Of a stretch of DNA of 21,089 nt, positions 1-8,870 are shown in pieces. Position 1 is the stretch's first letter. Each line of letters begins with the position of its first letter. The notes under the pieces are model-generated. The model was not told the DNA's origin. It made no database searches and was given only the letters and a program-made list of their open reading frames with translations. This DNA is from a virus: positions 1-21,089 of IMG/VR virus record IMGVR_UViG_3300030102_003518. One strand, given 5' to 3'. The translations under genes and the position numbers were made by a program.

Positions 1-1
1 G

Positions 2-1132
2 AAGTCTGGGCTTTATTCTCTCTTTATCCCAATGGAATGGAACTATGAAGGATTTATTGACGAGCACGGACTTCCAGTCTTTGATAGTAGAAGTGATGAT
101 GTACGATATGGACCAGACGGTGAATTAATTGATGTTGGCGTTATTGATCACTGGGAAAACGAAGCAGAGGGTTTAAAAGATGATCAAGACGCGTTAAACG
201 AATTTTACAGACAGTTTCCTCGCACTGAAGAACACGCGTTTAGAGACGAGACTAAAAACAGTATATTTAATTTAATTAAGATTTATGAGCAAATTGATTT
301 CAACGAAGGCAGTAGACATAATGCGCATACTACAACGGGCTCTTTTGGGTGGGTTAATGGTGTACGTGATACACAAGTTGTTTTCCACCCAGATCCTGGA
401 GGTAGGTTTAAAGTAAGCTGGGTACCACCAACTCATTTGCAAAATAAACAAATAATAAAAAATGGAATTAAATATCCCGGTAACGATCACATTGGCGCCT
501 TTGGTTGCGATAGTTACGATATCAGCGGTACGGTTGATGGTCGCGGTTCTAAAGGAGCTTTACACGGGTTAACAAAATTTTCTATGGAAGACGCGCCATC
601 AAGCACGTTCTTCCTAGAATACATAGCAAGACCACAAACTGCAGAAATGTTCTTTGAGGACGTTTTAATGGCATTAGTATTTTACGGGATGCCTTTGCTT
701 GCGGAGAACAATAAACCACGTCTATTGTATTATCTACGCCGTAGAGGATACAGAGGTTATAGCATGAACAGACCAGATAAGTCTTGGAAAAAATTATCAA
801 CAGCTGAAAAAGAAGTTGGTGGTATACCAAACTCAAGCGAAGATATTAAGCAAGCTCACGCAGCAGCGATTGAAATGTATATCAACGATTACGTTGGGCA
901 TTTAGGCGATGGTGATTTTGGAACAATGTATTTTAACGATACACTACTTGATTGGGCTAAGTTTGATATAAATCGTAGAACAAAACACGATGCGTCTATT
1001 AGTTCTGGTTTAGCTATTATGGCTTGCAACAGGCATTTATACGCACCAAACCCTAAACAAGAGCGAACACCAGTTAATTTAAATATAGCAAAATACGATA
1101 ATAAAGGGTACACATCCCAGATAATTAAATAA
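2..1132 (+). CDS. Terminase large subunit, C-terminal part (5' truncated)
   Basis: This is the DNA-packaging motor protein, which pumps and cuts phage DNA at the portal. Only the end of the ATPase region and the nuclease domain are present. The frame is open to the window edge (K-S-G-L-Y-S-L-F-I-P precedes the Met at 32), so that Met is probably internal. Counting from that Met, residues 56-72 (NEFYRQFPRTEEHAFRD) match the usual end of the ATPase domain. The RNase H-like nuclease follows, with candidate metal-binding acids at D160/D163 (FGCDSYD), E225 (LLAENNKPRLL) and D320 (KHDASISSGLAIM). The layout fits crAss-like and related terminases. The gene ends 2 bases before the portal start, the classic terminase-portal order. 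Assignment of the three acids is by motif position and is inferred. Confidence 0.9.
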   Translation, partial: KSGLYSLFIPMEWNYEGFIDEHGLPVFDSRSDDVRYGPDGELIDVGVIDHWENEAEGLKDDQDALNEFYRQFPRTEEHAFRDETKNSIFNLIKIYEQIDFNEGSRHNAHTTTGSFGWVNGVRDTQVVFHPDPGGRFKVSWVPPTHLQNKQIIKNGIKYPGNDHIGAFGCDSYDISGTVDGRGSKGALHGLTKFSMEDAPSSTFFLEYIARPQTAEMFFEDVLMALVFYGMPLLAENNKPRLLYYLRRRGYRGYSMNRPDKSWKKLSTAEKEVGGIPNSSEDIKQAHAAAIEMYINDYVGHLGDGDFGTMYFNDTLLDWAKFDINRRTKHDASISSGLAIMACNRHLYAPNPKQERTPVNLNIAKYDNKGYTSQIIK

Positions 1133-1134
1133 GT

Positions 1135-3507
1135 ATGGCGGAAAACGTATATGTAAATTTTCCTTCTCAAGCTGTTTCTGATTTAGAGAAGATGAGTCCA
1201 GAGTATGGGCTTAAAGTAGCTCGTGCTATTGAGACAGAGTGGTTTAAGGATTCTTACAATAATAGATATAGATCTTCTCAACACAAGTATCATCAGCTAA
1301 GACTGTATGCTAGAGGCGAGCAAGCTATACAAAAGTATAAAGATGAGTTGTCTATTAATGGCGATTTATCTTATCTTAATTTAGACTGGAAGCCAGTACC
1401 TATCGTACCAAAGTTTGTAGACATTGTTGTTAACGGCATGTCAGAGCGTATGTTTAGTATAAACGCTTATTCGCAAGACCAATACGGTGTAGAGAAAAGA
1501 AACGAATACATGGAAGCTATGTTGAAAGACATAGAAAATAAAAAGTTTAATGATCAAACAAAAGCCGTATATGGAATAGATCTTTATAATAATCCTGAAG
1601 ATAAAAGATTAGATACTAAAGAAGAGTTAGACATACATATGCAGCTTGACTATAAGCAGGCTGTAGAAATAGCAGAAGAACAAGCTATTAACGTATTACT
1701 TGATGGTAATAATTACGATTTAATTAGACGTAGACTTATATATGATTTAACAGTTTTAGGAATAGCTTGCGTTAAAACTAATTTTAACTGGAGTGATGGT
1801 GCAACAGTTGAGTATGTAGATCCAGCTAATATTGTTTATTCATTTAGTGAATCACCTTACTTTGATGATATATACTACATTGGTGAAGTTAAAACTATAC
1901 CTATTAACGAGTTAGCTAGAGAGTTTGATCATTTAACAGAGTCTGACTTAGAAGATATATACGCTACATCTAGTCAAAGATATTTAAGAGGCAGAAGAAT
2001 ACACGAAGTAGATAAAAACAAAGTTCAAGTTTTATATTTTAATTATAGAACTCATATGAACGACGTTTACAAAATAAAACAAACTGGCACTGGTGGCATG
2101 AAAGCTATTGAAAAGCCAGATACTTTTAATCCACCCGAAGATAAACAAACTAACTTTATTAGACTACAAAGGTCTGTAGAGTGTATTTTTGAAGGAGCAG
2201 TTATACTAGGTACGGATAAGTTACTAAAGTGGAACAAAGCTGAAAATATGATGCGTAGCAAATCTGACTTTAATAAAGTTAAGATGAACTACTCATTAGT
2301 AGCACCTCGTATGTATGAAGGCCGTATTGAAAGTTTAGTTAGTAGAATTACTGGGTTTGCTGATATGATTCAGTTAACTCACTTAAAGTTGCAGCAAGTC
2401 ATGTCGCGTATGGTACCAGATGGAGTGTACCTTGACGCAGATGGTCTTGCTGAAGTTGATTTAGGTAACGGTACAAATTACAATCCGCAAGAAGCTCTTA
2501 ACATGTTCTTCCAAACTGGTAGCGTTATTGGTAGAAGTTTCACATCTGAAGGAGAGCAAAACCCTGGTAAAGTACCTATTCAACAGATCTCAAACACTGC
2601 TGGTCAAGATAAAATAGGTACGTTAATAAATACGTATAACTATTATCTTCAAATGATAAGAGACACTACAGGACTTAACGAAGCTAGAGATGCTAGTGTT
2701 CCAGATCCTAAGTCGCTTGTTGGTGTTCAAAAACTAGCTGCTGCAAACTCTAACGTAGCTACTCGTCATATACTTTTAGGTTCTCAATATTTAACAGTTC
2801 AAGTAGCAGAAGCTTTGTCTTTAAGAATATCCGATATATTAGAGTATTCACCTACAGCAGATGCTTTTGTTCAAGCTGTTGGTGCATTTAACGTAGCTAC
2901 ATTGAAAGACATGGCTGATTTGTATTTATACGATTTTGGTATATTTATTGAGCTAGAACCTGATCAAGAAGAAAAAGCTATGTTAGAAAATAACATTCAA
3001 ACCGCTCTTTCACAAAAGCTAATTGATTTAGATGATGCTATAGATATTAGAGATATAAAGAACGTTAAGTTAGCTAATCAGTTATTAAAAATAAAACGTA
3101 AGAAAAAACAGGAAAGAGATCAAGCAATCCAACAACAAAACATGCAAGCGCAAGCGAAGGCGAATGCGCAAGCTCAACAAGCCGCTGCTCAAGCTGAGAT
3201 ACAAAAAAATCAGGCAAAAGCTCAAACGGAGATTCAAATAGAAGCAACTAAAGCAGATGCTAAGCTTCGACATCTTCAAGAAGAGGCTAGAGTAAAGAAA
3301 GAGCTAATGCAGTTTGAGTTTGATTTAAACATGCAGGCGCAACAAATGTCTCGTCAAGACACTATGAATATTGAGCAAATGAAAGAACAAGGCAAAGACA
3401 GACGAGAAAACATTAAGCAAAACGCTAAAAAATTTGAGTCTTCAGGTAATGATGTATTAGAAGGCGGGATTAGATTAGATGATTTTAATCCACAAATAGG
3501 ACAATAA
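1135..3507 (+). CDS. Portal protein
   Basis: This 790-residue protein should form the ring at the unique capsid vertex through which DNA enters and leaves. Residues about 58-105 carry a stretch typical of portals in uncultured marine and crAss-like phages: LRLYARGEQAIQKYKDEL, then SYLNLDWKPVPIVPKFVDIV. The size matches large portals of short-tailed phages (700-800 residues). From about residue 660 to 765 the protein becomes a Gln/Ala/Lys-rich, probably continuous helix or coiled coil, ending in an acidic tail with LEGGIRLDDFNPQIGQ. Such a C-terminal helical barrel could reach into the capsid. The start has A at -3 and no Shine-Dalgarno sequence. It sits directly after the terminase and before the scaffold-like gene, as expected for a portal. 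Confidence 0.9.
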   Translation: MAENVYVNFPSQAVSDLEKMSPEYGLKVARAIETEWFKDSYNNRYRSSQHKYHQLRLYARGEQAIQKYKDELSINGDLSYLNLDWKPVPIVPKFVDIVVNGMSERMFSINAYSQDQYGVEKRNEYMEAMLKDIENKKFNDQTKAVYGIDLYNNPEDKRLDTKEELDIHMQLDYKQAVEIAEEQAINVLLDGNNYDLIRRRLIYDLTVLGIACVKTNFNWSDGATVEYVDPANIVYSFSESPYFDDIYYIGEVKTIPINELAREFDHLTESDLEDIYATSSQRYLRGRRIHEVDKNKVQVLYFNYRTHMNDVYKIKQTGTGGMKAIEKPDTFNPPEDKQTNFIRLQRSVECIFEGAVILGTDKLLKWNKAENMMRSKSDFNKVKMNYSLVAPRMYEGRIESLVSRITGFADMIQLTHLKLQQVMSRMVPDGVYLDADGLAEVDLGNGTNYNPQEALNMFFQTGSVIGRSFTSEGEQNPGKVPIQQISNTAGQDKIGTLINTYNYYLQMIRDTTGLNEARDASVPDPKSLVGVQKLAAANSNVATRHILLGSQYLTVQVAEALSLRISDILEYSPTADAFVQAVGAFNVATLKDMADLYLYDFGIFIELEPDQEEKAMLENNIQTALSQKLIDLDDAIDIRDIKNVKLANQLLKIKRKKKQERDQAIQQQNMQAQAKANAQAQQAAAQAEIQKNQAKAQTEIQIEATKADAKLRHLQEEARVKKELMQFEFDLNMQAQQMSRQDTMNIEQMKEQGKDRRENIKQNAKKFESSGNDVLEGGIRLDDFNPQIGQ

Positions 3508-3524
3508 TTATATAATATTTTATC

Positions 3525-4709
3525 ATGGAAAATAACCAAACAGACCTCGAGGAAGTAATCCAAGAGGTTGAACAAGAAAACACTGTAGAAGAAACAGTAG
3601 AACAAGACCTAAGTAAATTTAAAAGTGCTGATGATCCAGAGGTTATCAAAGTAGATTTATCAAAACCACCAACTAATGAAGTTGAAGAAAACAACACTGA
3701 CGACACAGGAGTGGCTGGAAGCGATGAAAACTCCGAGCCCACACAAGGTGAAGACGAAGTACAAACGCAAGCCGAAACACAAGAATCAGCTGGAGTACTA
3801 GAAGAAGTAAACGAAACAGTTGAAGAACTTAAAGAAGAGGTAAGCGAAGCTATAGATAAAGCACAAGAAGCTGGAACTCCATTACCAGAAAATGTAAAGA
3901 AGCTTATTGACTTCATGGCAGATACTGGTGGTGATCTTGAAGACTATGTTAGATTAAACAGAGATGTATCTAGTATAGATGATCAAGACGCTTTACGCGA
4001 ATACTATCAAAGAACTAAACCGCATCTATCTTTAGATGAAGTAGATTTTTTATTAGAAGATAAATTTTCTTACGACGAAGATGTTGATGATGCTAAAGAT
4101 ATTAAAAGAAAAAAGCTGGCCCTCAAAGAGCAAGTTGCCGAGGCCAAAGCCTACTTAGACGGGCAAAAGTCTAAATACTATGAAGAAATTAAAGCTGGAA
4201 GTAACCTCACTGATGAGCAACAAAAGGCAATTGATTTTTTCAACCGATACAATAAAGAGTCAGAGCAGACTAGAAAAATAGCTGACAAACAGAAGGCTGA
4301 GTTTACAGATCAAACAAACCAAGTTTTTAACGACAAGTTCAAAGGTTTTGAATATAACGTCGGAGAAAAAGTATACAGGTTTAATGTCAATAATGTAAAT
4401 GAAGTTAAAGAAACTCAAAGCGATATTAGTAACTTTGTCAAAAGGTTTTTGAACAAAGAAAACACTATGTCAGACGCTAAAGGTTATCATAAGAGTTTGT
4501 TTACAGCTATGAACGCAGACGCTATTGCTCAACACTTTTACGAACAAGGTAAAGCAGATGCTATCAAAGATGGTGTCGCTAAAGCTAAAAACATAAACAC
4601 TGAAGCCCGTAGTTCACATACAGAGCCTCAGTTTAAAAATGGTATTAAAGCTAGAGTGTTAGGCGATGATTCAGATTCTTTACGTTTCAAAATTAAAAGA
4701 AAAAAATAA
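3525..4709 (+). CDS. Probable capsid scaffolding protein
   Basis: This 394-residue protein most likely guides capsid assembly and is then removed. The call rests on place and composition, not on a recognised domain. The first 120 residues or so are extremely rich in Glu, Asp, Gln and Thr (for example EEVIQEVEQENTVEETVEQD) and look disordered or helical. The middle (about residues 185-270) is charged and helical, with coiled-coil-like spacing. The C-terminus is basic (LRFKIKRKK), as in many scaffolds whose basic tail binds the capsid protein. It lies between portal and major capsid genes, the usual scaffold slot. No serine-protease motif is seen, and no separate maturation protease lies between portal and capsid. 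An internal virion protein is the main alternative. Confidence 0.65.
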   Translation: MENNQTDLEEVIQEVEQENTVEETVEQDLSKFKSADDPEVIKVDLSKPPTNEVEENNTDDTGVAGSDENSEPTQGEDEVQTQAETQESAGVLEEVNETVEELKEEVSEAIDKAQEAGTPLPENVKKLIDFMADTGGDLEDYVRLNRDVSSIDDQDALREYYQRTKPHLSLDEVDFLLEDKFSYDEDVDDAKDIKRKKLALKEQVAEAKAYLDGQKSKYYEEIKAGSNLTDEQQKAIDFFNRYNKESEQTRKIADKQKAEFTDQTNQVFNDKFKGFEYNVGEKVYRFNVNNVNEVKETQSDISNFVKRFLNKENTMSDAKGYHKSLFTAMNADAIAQHFYEQGKADAIKDGVAKAKNINTEARSSHTEPQFKNGIKARVLGDDSDSLRFKIKRKK

Positions 4710-4728
4710 CATTTAAAAAAAATTAATC

Positions 4729-6234
4729 ATGGCAATTACTGCAGGTGGTAATTTAAATAGTGTAGCTGCACCAACTAGGCAGACACTAGAAACAAATTAC
4801 CTAGATTTAGCGTCGTCAGCTGGACAAGGCTGGGCGCAACAATACGTTCCAGATCTAATGGAAGCAGAAGCTGAGGTGTTCGGTCCAAGAACAATATCTG
4901 GTTTCCTTGCTCAAGTTGGAGCTGAAGAATCAATGACGGCTGACCAAGTTGTTTGGTCTGAACAAGGTCGTTTACACCTTTCATACAGAGGACATATCGC
5001 AAACGCTACTCAGCAAACTGGTAACAGTAACGAAGAAGGTGGTACTTTCGAAATTGACACAGATATCGATGGTAACGCTGTAGGTACTTCTGAAATTGAT
5101 CACGGTGTTAGAGTTAACGATATGGTGCTTGTAGCTGATAACAGCGCGACAGCACAAGGTATCGTTACTAATGTAACTAACGATCAGATTAGTATCGCTC
5201 TTTACGATGCTGGTAACTCTACCGCTACATTCGCAAACGCGGGTCTAGCTGCTGATACTGGCGATACAGCTACATTATTAGTTTACGGTTCAGAGTTTAA
5301 AAAAGGAGACAACTACAATGGTGGTACTTCTCGCCAAGCTAACGAGCCACAGTTTAAGTCGTTTAACAACAAGCCTATTATTCTTAAGGACTACTACGAA
5401 GTATCAGGATCTGATGCATCTCGTATTGGTTGGGTTGAAGTAGCTGCTGAAGACGGACAGTCAGGATACCTATGGTACTTAAAAGCACAGTCTGATACTC
5501 GCGCACGTTTCGTTGACTACCTTGAGATGGCTATGCTTGAATCAGTAAAGACTGTAGCTGCTAACTCTAAAGTTGACGCTTTCTTAGGAACTGACGGTAC
5601 CACTCTTACTGGTACAGAAGGTTTATTTGCTGCTATCGAAGATCGTGGTAACATTACTACTGGTGTTACTGGTGTTAACGCTGCTAGTGATCTAGCTGAG
5701 TTTGATGCTATTTTAGCTGAGTTTGACAAGCAAGGCGCTATTGAAGAGAATATGCTTTTCCTTAACCGTGCTACATCTTTAGCTATTGACGATATGCTTG
5801 CTTCAATGAACTCGTACGGTGCTGGTGGTACTTCTTACGGAGTATTTGAAAACGACGAAGACATGGCTCTAAACCTTGGCTTCTCAGGTTTCCGTCGCGG
5901 ATCTTATGACTTCTACAAGTCTGACTTCCGTTACTTAAACGATCGAGCTACTCGTGGTGGTATCAATGATAGAGATACTGTAAATGCTATTCGCGGAGTT
6001 GTTATTCCTGCTGGTACTTCTACTGTATACGATCAAACACTAGGTAGAAACCTTAGACGTCCGTTCTTACACGTTCGTTTCAGAGCTTCTGCTACTGATG
6101 ATCGTCGTATGAAGACTTGGGTAACAGGTTCTGTTGGAGCTGCTACATCTGCTCTAGACGCAATGCAACTACACATGCTTTCTGAGCGTTGCCTAGTTGT
6201 ACAAGGTGCGAACAACTTCATGTTGATGAAGTAA
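4729..6234 (+). CDS. Major capsid protein
   Basis: This 501-residue protein should be the HK97-fold shell subunit. Residues 54-86 hold the family signature seen in marine and crAss-like capsid proteins, from RTISGFLAQVG through TADQVVWSEQGRLHLSY. Residues about 95-190 form a Gly/Asp/Thr-rich beta segment (HGVRVNDMVLVADN) that probably is an insertion domain. The chain ends with a hydrophobic strand, LVVQGANNFMLMK. The gene stands out in codon use: 19 of 27 Arg codons are CGN, while the 312-residue gene at 7930 uses AGA for all 13. That suggests selection for high expression. A terminator-like hairpin follows 14 bases after the stop. The start has an A-rich leader with no Shine-Dalgarno sequence. 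Confidence is high from signature, size and position together. Confidence 0.92.
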   Translation: MAITAGGNLNSVAAPTRQTLETNYLDLASSAGQGWAQQYVPDLMEAEAEVFGPRTISGFLAQVGAEESMTADQVVWSEQGRLHLSYRGHIANATQQTGNSNEEGGTFEIDTDIDGNAVGTSEIDHGVRVNDMVLVADNSATAQGIVTNVTNDQISIALYDAGNSTATFANAGLAADTGDTATLLVYGSEFKKGDNYNGGTSRQANEPQFKSFNNKPIILKDYYEVSGSDASRIGWVEVAAEDGQSGYLWYLKAQSDTRARFVDYLEMAMLESVKTVAANSKVDAFLGTDGTTLTGTEGLFAAIEDRGNITTGVTGVNAASDLAEFDAILAEFDKQGAIEENMLFLNRATSLAIDDMLASMNSYGAGGTSYGVFENDEDMALNLGFSGFRRGSYDFYKSDFRYLNDRATRGGINDRDTVNAIRGVVIPAGTSTVYDQTLGRNLRRPFLHVRFRASATDDRRMKTWVTGSVGAATSALDAMQLHMLSERCLVVQGANNFMLMK

Positions 6235-6248
6235 ACTATATTTATCGA

Positions 6249-6276
6249 AACTACCTCACCTTCGGGTGGGGTAGTT
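6249..6276 (+). terminator. UUCG-loop hairpin after the capsid gene, probable terminator
   Basis: The arm aactacctcacc (6249-6260), the loop ttcg (6261-6264) and the arm ggtggggtagtt (6265-6276) form a 12-pair stem with one G-U pair. The loop is closed by C-G, giving the very stable C(UUCG)G tetraloop. The right arm ends in tt and is followed by ttat, so the 3' tract is short (atatt after tttt). It fits an intrinsic terminator, or a stem that protects the 3' end of capsid mRNA. Confidence 0.75.
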
Positions 6277-6301
6277 TTATATTATTTAATTATATTATAT
6301 T

Positions 6302-7135
6302 ATGGCTAAAAAGAAAAAAGAAGAGGTTATAGAAGAACCTCAAGCACAGGAAACTGTAGTGGTAGAAGCGCCAAAGCCGAAGCCAACTGCAGTTGTGAAA
6401 GAAGAACCAAAAGATACTTGGGAAATAAAAGATAGAGTTTACTATTTAAAGAATAATAAAAAGCCTTTATCTTATATTTTAAAAGGTTCAGACATATATT
6501 ACTTTGACGAAAATCTAGGTTACGAAAGAGAGCTTAGATACACTGCTAACCAAAAAACACCGTTTGTTGATGAAATGAAAGGTGATCAAAGGTTGGAGCA
6601 TATGGTGTTTAGAAACGGAGCTTTATTTGTTCCTAGAAATAAACAAACACTACAAAAACTACTTTCGTTATATCACCCTCATAAAGACAGGGTTTACTAC
6701 GAGTGGAAACCTGTTGAAGTCGCATCAAATGAAATTGATATTTTAGAGATGGAAGCTGATGCTTTAATCGCTGCTAGAGATATTGATGTTGATCTTGCAG
6801 AAGCCATTATGAGAGTAGAACTTGGTTCTGAAGTTTCTTCAATGAGCTCTAAAGAATTACGAAGAGATGTATTGCTTTTTGCTAAGCGTAATCCTACATT
6901 ATTCTTAGAGTTAGTAAATGATGACAACGTAGTATTACGTAACTTTGGAATTAAAGCTGTTGAACTAGGTATTATCAGATTATCTAATGATCAAAGACAC
7001 TTTATGTGGGGATCAAACGATAGAAAACTAATGACAGTACCATTTGACGAACACCCATACTCAGCGCTTGCCGCTTGGTTTAAGACTGATGAGGGTATGG
7101 AAATCTATAAGAATATAGAAAAAAGATTAAATTAA
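6302..7135 (+). CDS. Unrecognised virion-block protein
   Basis: I do not recognise this 277-residue protein. The first 45 residues or so are a low-complexity Lys/Glu/Pro/Val stretch (MAKKKKEEVIEEP) that is probably disordered. The rest looks globular: a beta-rich part near residues 45-140 (YTANQKTPFVDE, MVFRNGALFVPRNKQTLQKL), then a mainly helical part, including ELRRDVLLFAKRNPTLFLEL and VLRNFGIKAVELGII. No signal peptide or membrane segment is seen. It lies between the major capsid gene and the probable ring-protein genes, so a capsid accessory, head-completion or late-gene regulator role is possible. Its spacers on both sides contain UUCG-loop hairpins, which may set its expression apart from its neighbours. 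The coding call is secure; function is open. Confidence 0.85.
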   Translation: MAKKKKEEVIEEPQAQETVVVEAPKPKPTAVVKEEPKDTWEIKDRVYYLKNNKKPLSYILKGSDIYYFDENLGYERELRYTANQKTPFVDEMKGDQRLEHMVFRNGALFVPRNKQTLQKLLSLYHPHKDRVYYEWKPVEVASNEIDILEMEADALIAARDIDVDLAEAIMRVELGSEVSSMSSKELRRDVLLFAKRNPTLFLELVNDDNVVLRNFGIKAVELGIIRLSNDQRHFMWGSNDRKLMTVPFDEHPYSALAAWFKTDEGMEIYKNIEKRLN

Positions 7136-7150
7136 TAATCACTTAGTTGG

Positions 7151-7174
7151 GCGGTCACCCTTCGGGGTGATCGC
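7151..7174 (+). other. Second UUCG-loop hairpin without U-tract
   Basis: The arm gcggtcaccc (7151-7160), the loop ttcg (7161-7164) and the arm gggtgatcgc (7165-7174) make a 10-pair stem with one G-U pair and a C(UUCG)G loop. The following bases, taaactataaaaacg, contain no T-run, so a classical intrinsic terminator is unlikely. It sits 15 bases after one stop and 19 bases before the next start. RNA processing, mRNA 3'-end protection or weak attenuation are possible roles. Confidence 0.65.
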
Positions 7175-7193
7175 TAAACTATAAAAACGAATT

Positions 7194-7928
7194 ATGGCAG
7201 TAAGTATAGACACGGTTTATCAAAGAGTATTAGCAATGGCTAATAAAGAGCAGAGAGGTTATATTACTCCTCAAGAGTATAACTTACTTGCCAACCAGGC
7301 TCAGATGCAAATATTTGAGAGCTACTTCTACTTTCTAAACACAAGAGAAAGAAACGAGCCTGATAGAAAAATAGAAGTAGACGAAACAGATATTACAGAA
7401 TTAATATCTGCAAAACTAGATCCATTTAGATCTATAGCGCCAGTAAGTGGCGGCACTAATTTTCAAAGCACAATATCGGTAGATGGAACTGAGCACGAAG
7501 TGTTTCAGACAGGTAGAGTATTTCATAATGGAGACGTATGCCAGAAAGTGGATGTTAATGAAGCTAGACGATATACAAGATCAATAAGACATCTTGCTAC
7601 TACTGCTAATCAAGGAGCTATTTATTGTGATAGTACTAGCAGCGGTCAAGACATAAACGTGTTTGCTGGATCATCTACAATAGAGTCCAACGTAACTGCA
7701 GAATATTTTAGAGTGCCTACAACTGTTGACTGGGCATATGTTGTTGTTAGCGACGTGGCTTTATATAATGCTAACGTAGCTGTGAACTTTGAGCTGCACA
7801 GATCGGAAGAAGATACACTAGTTAACAAAATTCTTGAATTAGCTGGAATTACTATAGCTAAGCCAGGTTTATCTCAATACGCAGCTGGTTTGGCAGCTGG
7901 CGAAACAGCAACTCAAAATATAATGTAA
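7194..7928 (+). CDS. Probable head-tail connector / ring protein
   Basis: This 244-residue protein probably belongs to the neck of a short-tailed virion, attaching below the portal. Its N-terminus (SIDTVYQRVLAMANKEQRGY, then ITPQEYNLLANQAQMQIFE) resembles a virion protein type that recurs in crAss-like and uncultured marine phages directly ahead of a second adaptor gene. That opening looks helical. Residues about 80-215 look beta-rich, with VAVNFELHRSEED near the end. The C-terminus (LELAGITIAKPGLSQYAAGL) is helical. The family is recalled from motif and context, not verified. It is separated by one base from the next gene, suggesting coupled translation. An accessory head protein is an alternative. 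Confidence 0.6.
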   Translation: MAVSIDTVYQRVLAMANKEQRGYITPQEYNLLANQAQMQIFESYFYFLNTRERNEPDRKIEVDETDITELISAKLDPFRSIAPVSGGTNFQSTISVDGTEHEVFQTGRVFHNGDVCQKVDVNEARRYTRSIRHLATTANQGAIYCDSTSSGQDINVFAGSSTIESNVTAEYFRVPTTVDWAYVVVSDVALYNANVAVNFELHRSEEDTLVNKILELAGITIAKPGLSQYAAGLAAGETATQNIM

Positions 7929-7929
7929 A

Positions 7930-8868
7930 ATGGGTATATTAAGAACAGATCCGTATACGTATTACGACAATACAAGTCCTGATTTTGGTAGATACCAATT
8001 TATCAGTTTAACAGAAATTATAGATTCTTTTTCAGCTACATATGTAGGTAAAGATAAAATTTGCGATAATGTTACTTTAAACGATATTACGTTTCACGCT
8101 ATAAGAGGATTACAAGAATTAAGCTATGATACCTTGAAATGTACAAAAAGCTGGGAAGTAGAGATACCTTCTAGCTTAGTTTTAGTTATGCCTATAGACT
8201 ATGTTAATTATGTAGGTTTATACTGGGCTGATGATAGTGGAGCGTTAAGAAGAATATATCCAACATCTAAAACAGCTAACCCGTTTGATGTTAGTCAAAC
8301 TGTACAAAGTTTTGGTGGCTTTGATACAGGCGGAGCAAGTCAAGATTTGACTAGAACAGCTGCTGATTCAGATGGTAACTTTGGCTCTACTACTTTTGAA
8401 AACTATAAGTCAAACACAACTTCTGATATTGGTGATCAAGATGCAGATGAAATAGATGATCAATACGGTGAGTTATTAGGAGGTAGATATGGACTTGATC
8501 CACAGTACGCTCAAGCTAACGGAACGTTTTTTATTGATGAAGAACAAGGTAAGTTTCATTTTAGCTCTAGCTTAAGTGGAAAAACTTTAGTCTTAAAATA
8601 TATTAGTGATGGTGTAGCAAGCAATGCCGCAGGCACTGCTTTAGACTTAAGCAACTCTTTAGTGCCTAAGTTTGCTGAAGAAGCAATATATCAGCACATA
8701 TTATACGGAGTACTTTTTGCTAAAAAAGATACTAATCAAGGCCTACTGTCAGAGATAAAAAGAAGAAGATTTGCTGAAACAAGAAAAGCAAAAATAAGAT
8801 TATCAAATTATAAGCTTGAAGAGCTTACGCAAGTATTAAGAGGAAGTTCTAAAATTATTAAGCACTAA
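7930..8868 (+). CDS. Probable ring / tail-tube adaptor protein
   Basis: This 312-residue protein is probably a second neck or ring component, comparable to the tail-tubular or gp4-like adaptors of podoviruses. Visible features are a helical region near residues 50-72 (LNDITFHAIRGLQELSYDTL), a beta segment (SWEVEIPSSLVLVMPIDYVN) with the pattern shared by such adaptors, a disordered Asp/Gly/Thr-rich loop near residues 120-185, and a helical, strongly basic C-terminus (EIKRRRFAETRKAKIRLSN). All 13 Arg codons are AGA, in sharp contrast to the capsid gene. It starts 1 base after the previous stop and ends 2 bases before the giant tail gene, so the three probably form one translational unit. The placement supports the neck role; the exact ring layer cannot be told. 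Confidence 0.6.
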   Translation: MGILRTDPYTYYDNTSPDFGRYQFISLTEIIDSFSATYVGKDKICDNVTLNDITFHAIRGLQELSYDTLKCTKSWEVEIPSSLVLVMPIDYVNYVGLYWADDSGALRRIYPTSKTANPFDVSQTVQSFGGFDTGGASQDLTRTAADSDGNFGSTTFENYKSNTTSDIGDQDADEIDDQYGELLGGRYGLDPQYAQANGTFFIDEEQGKFHFSSSLSGKTLVLKYISDGVASNAAGTALDLSNSLVPKFAEEAIYQHILYGVLFAKKDTNQGLLSEIKRRRFAETRKAKIRLSNYKLEELTQVLRGSSKIIKH

Positions 8869-8870
8869 GC

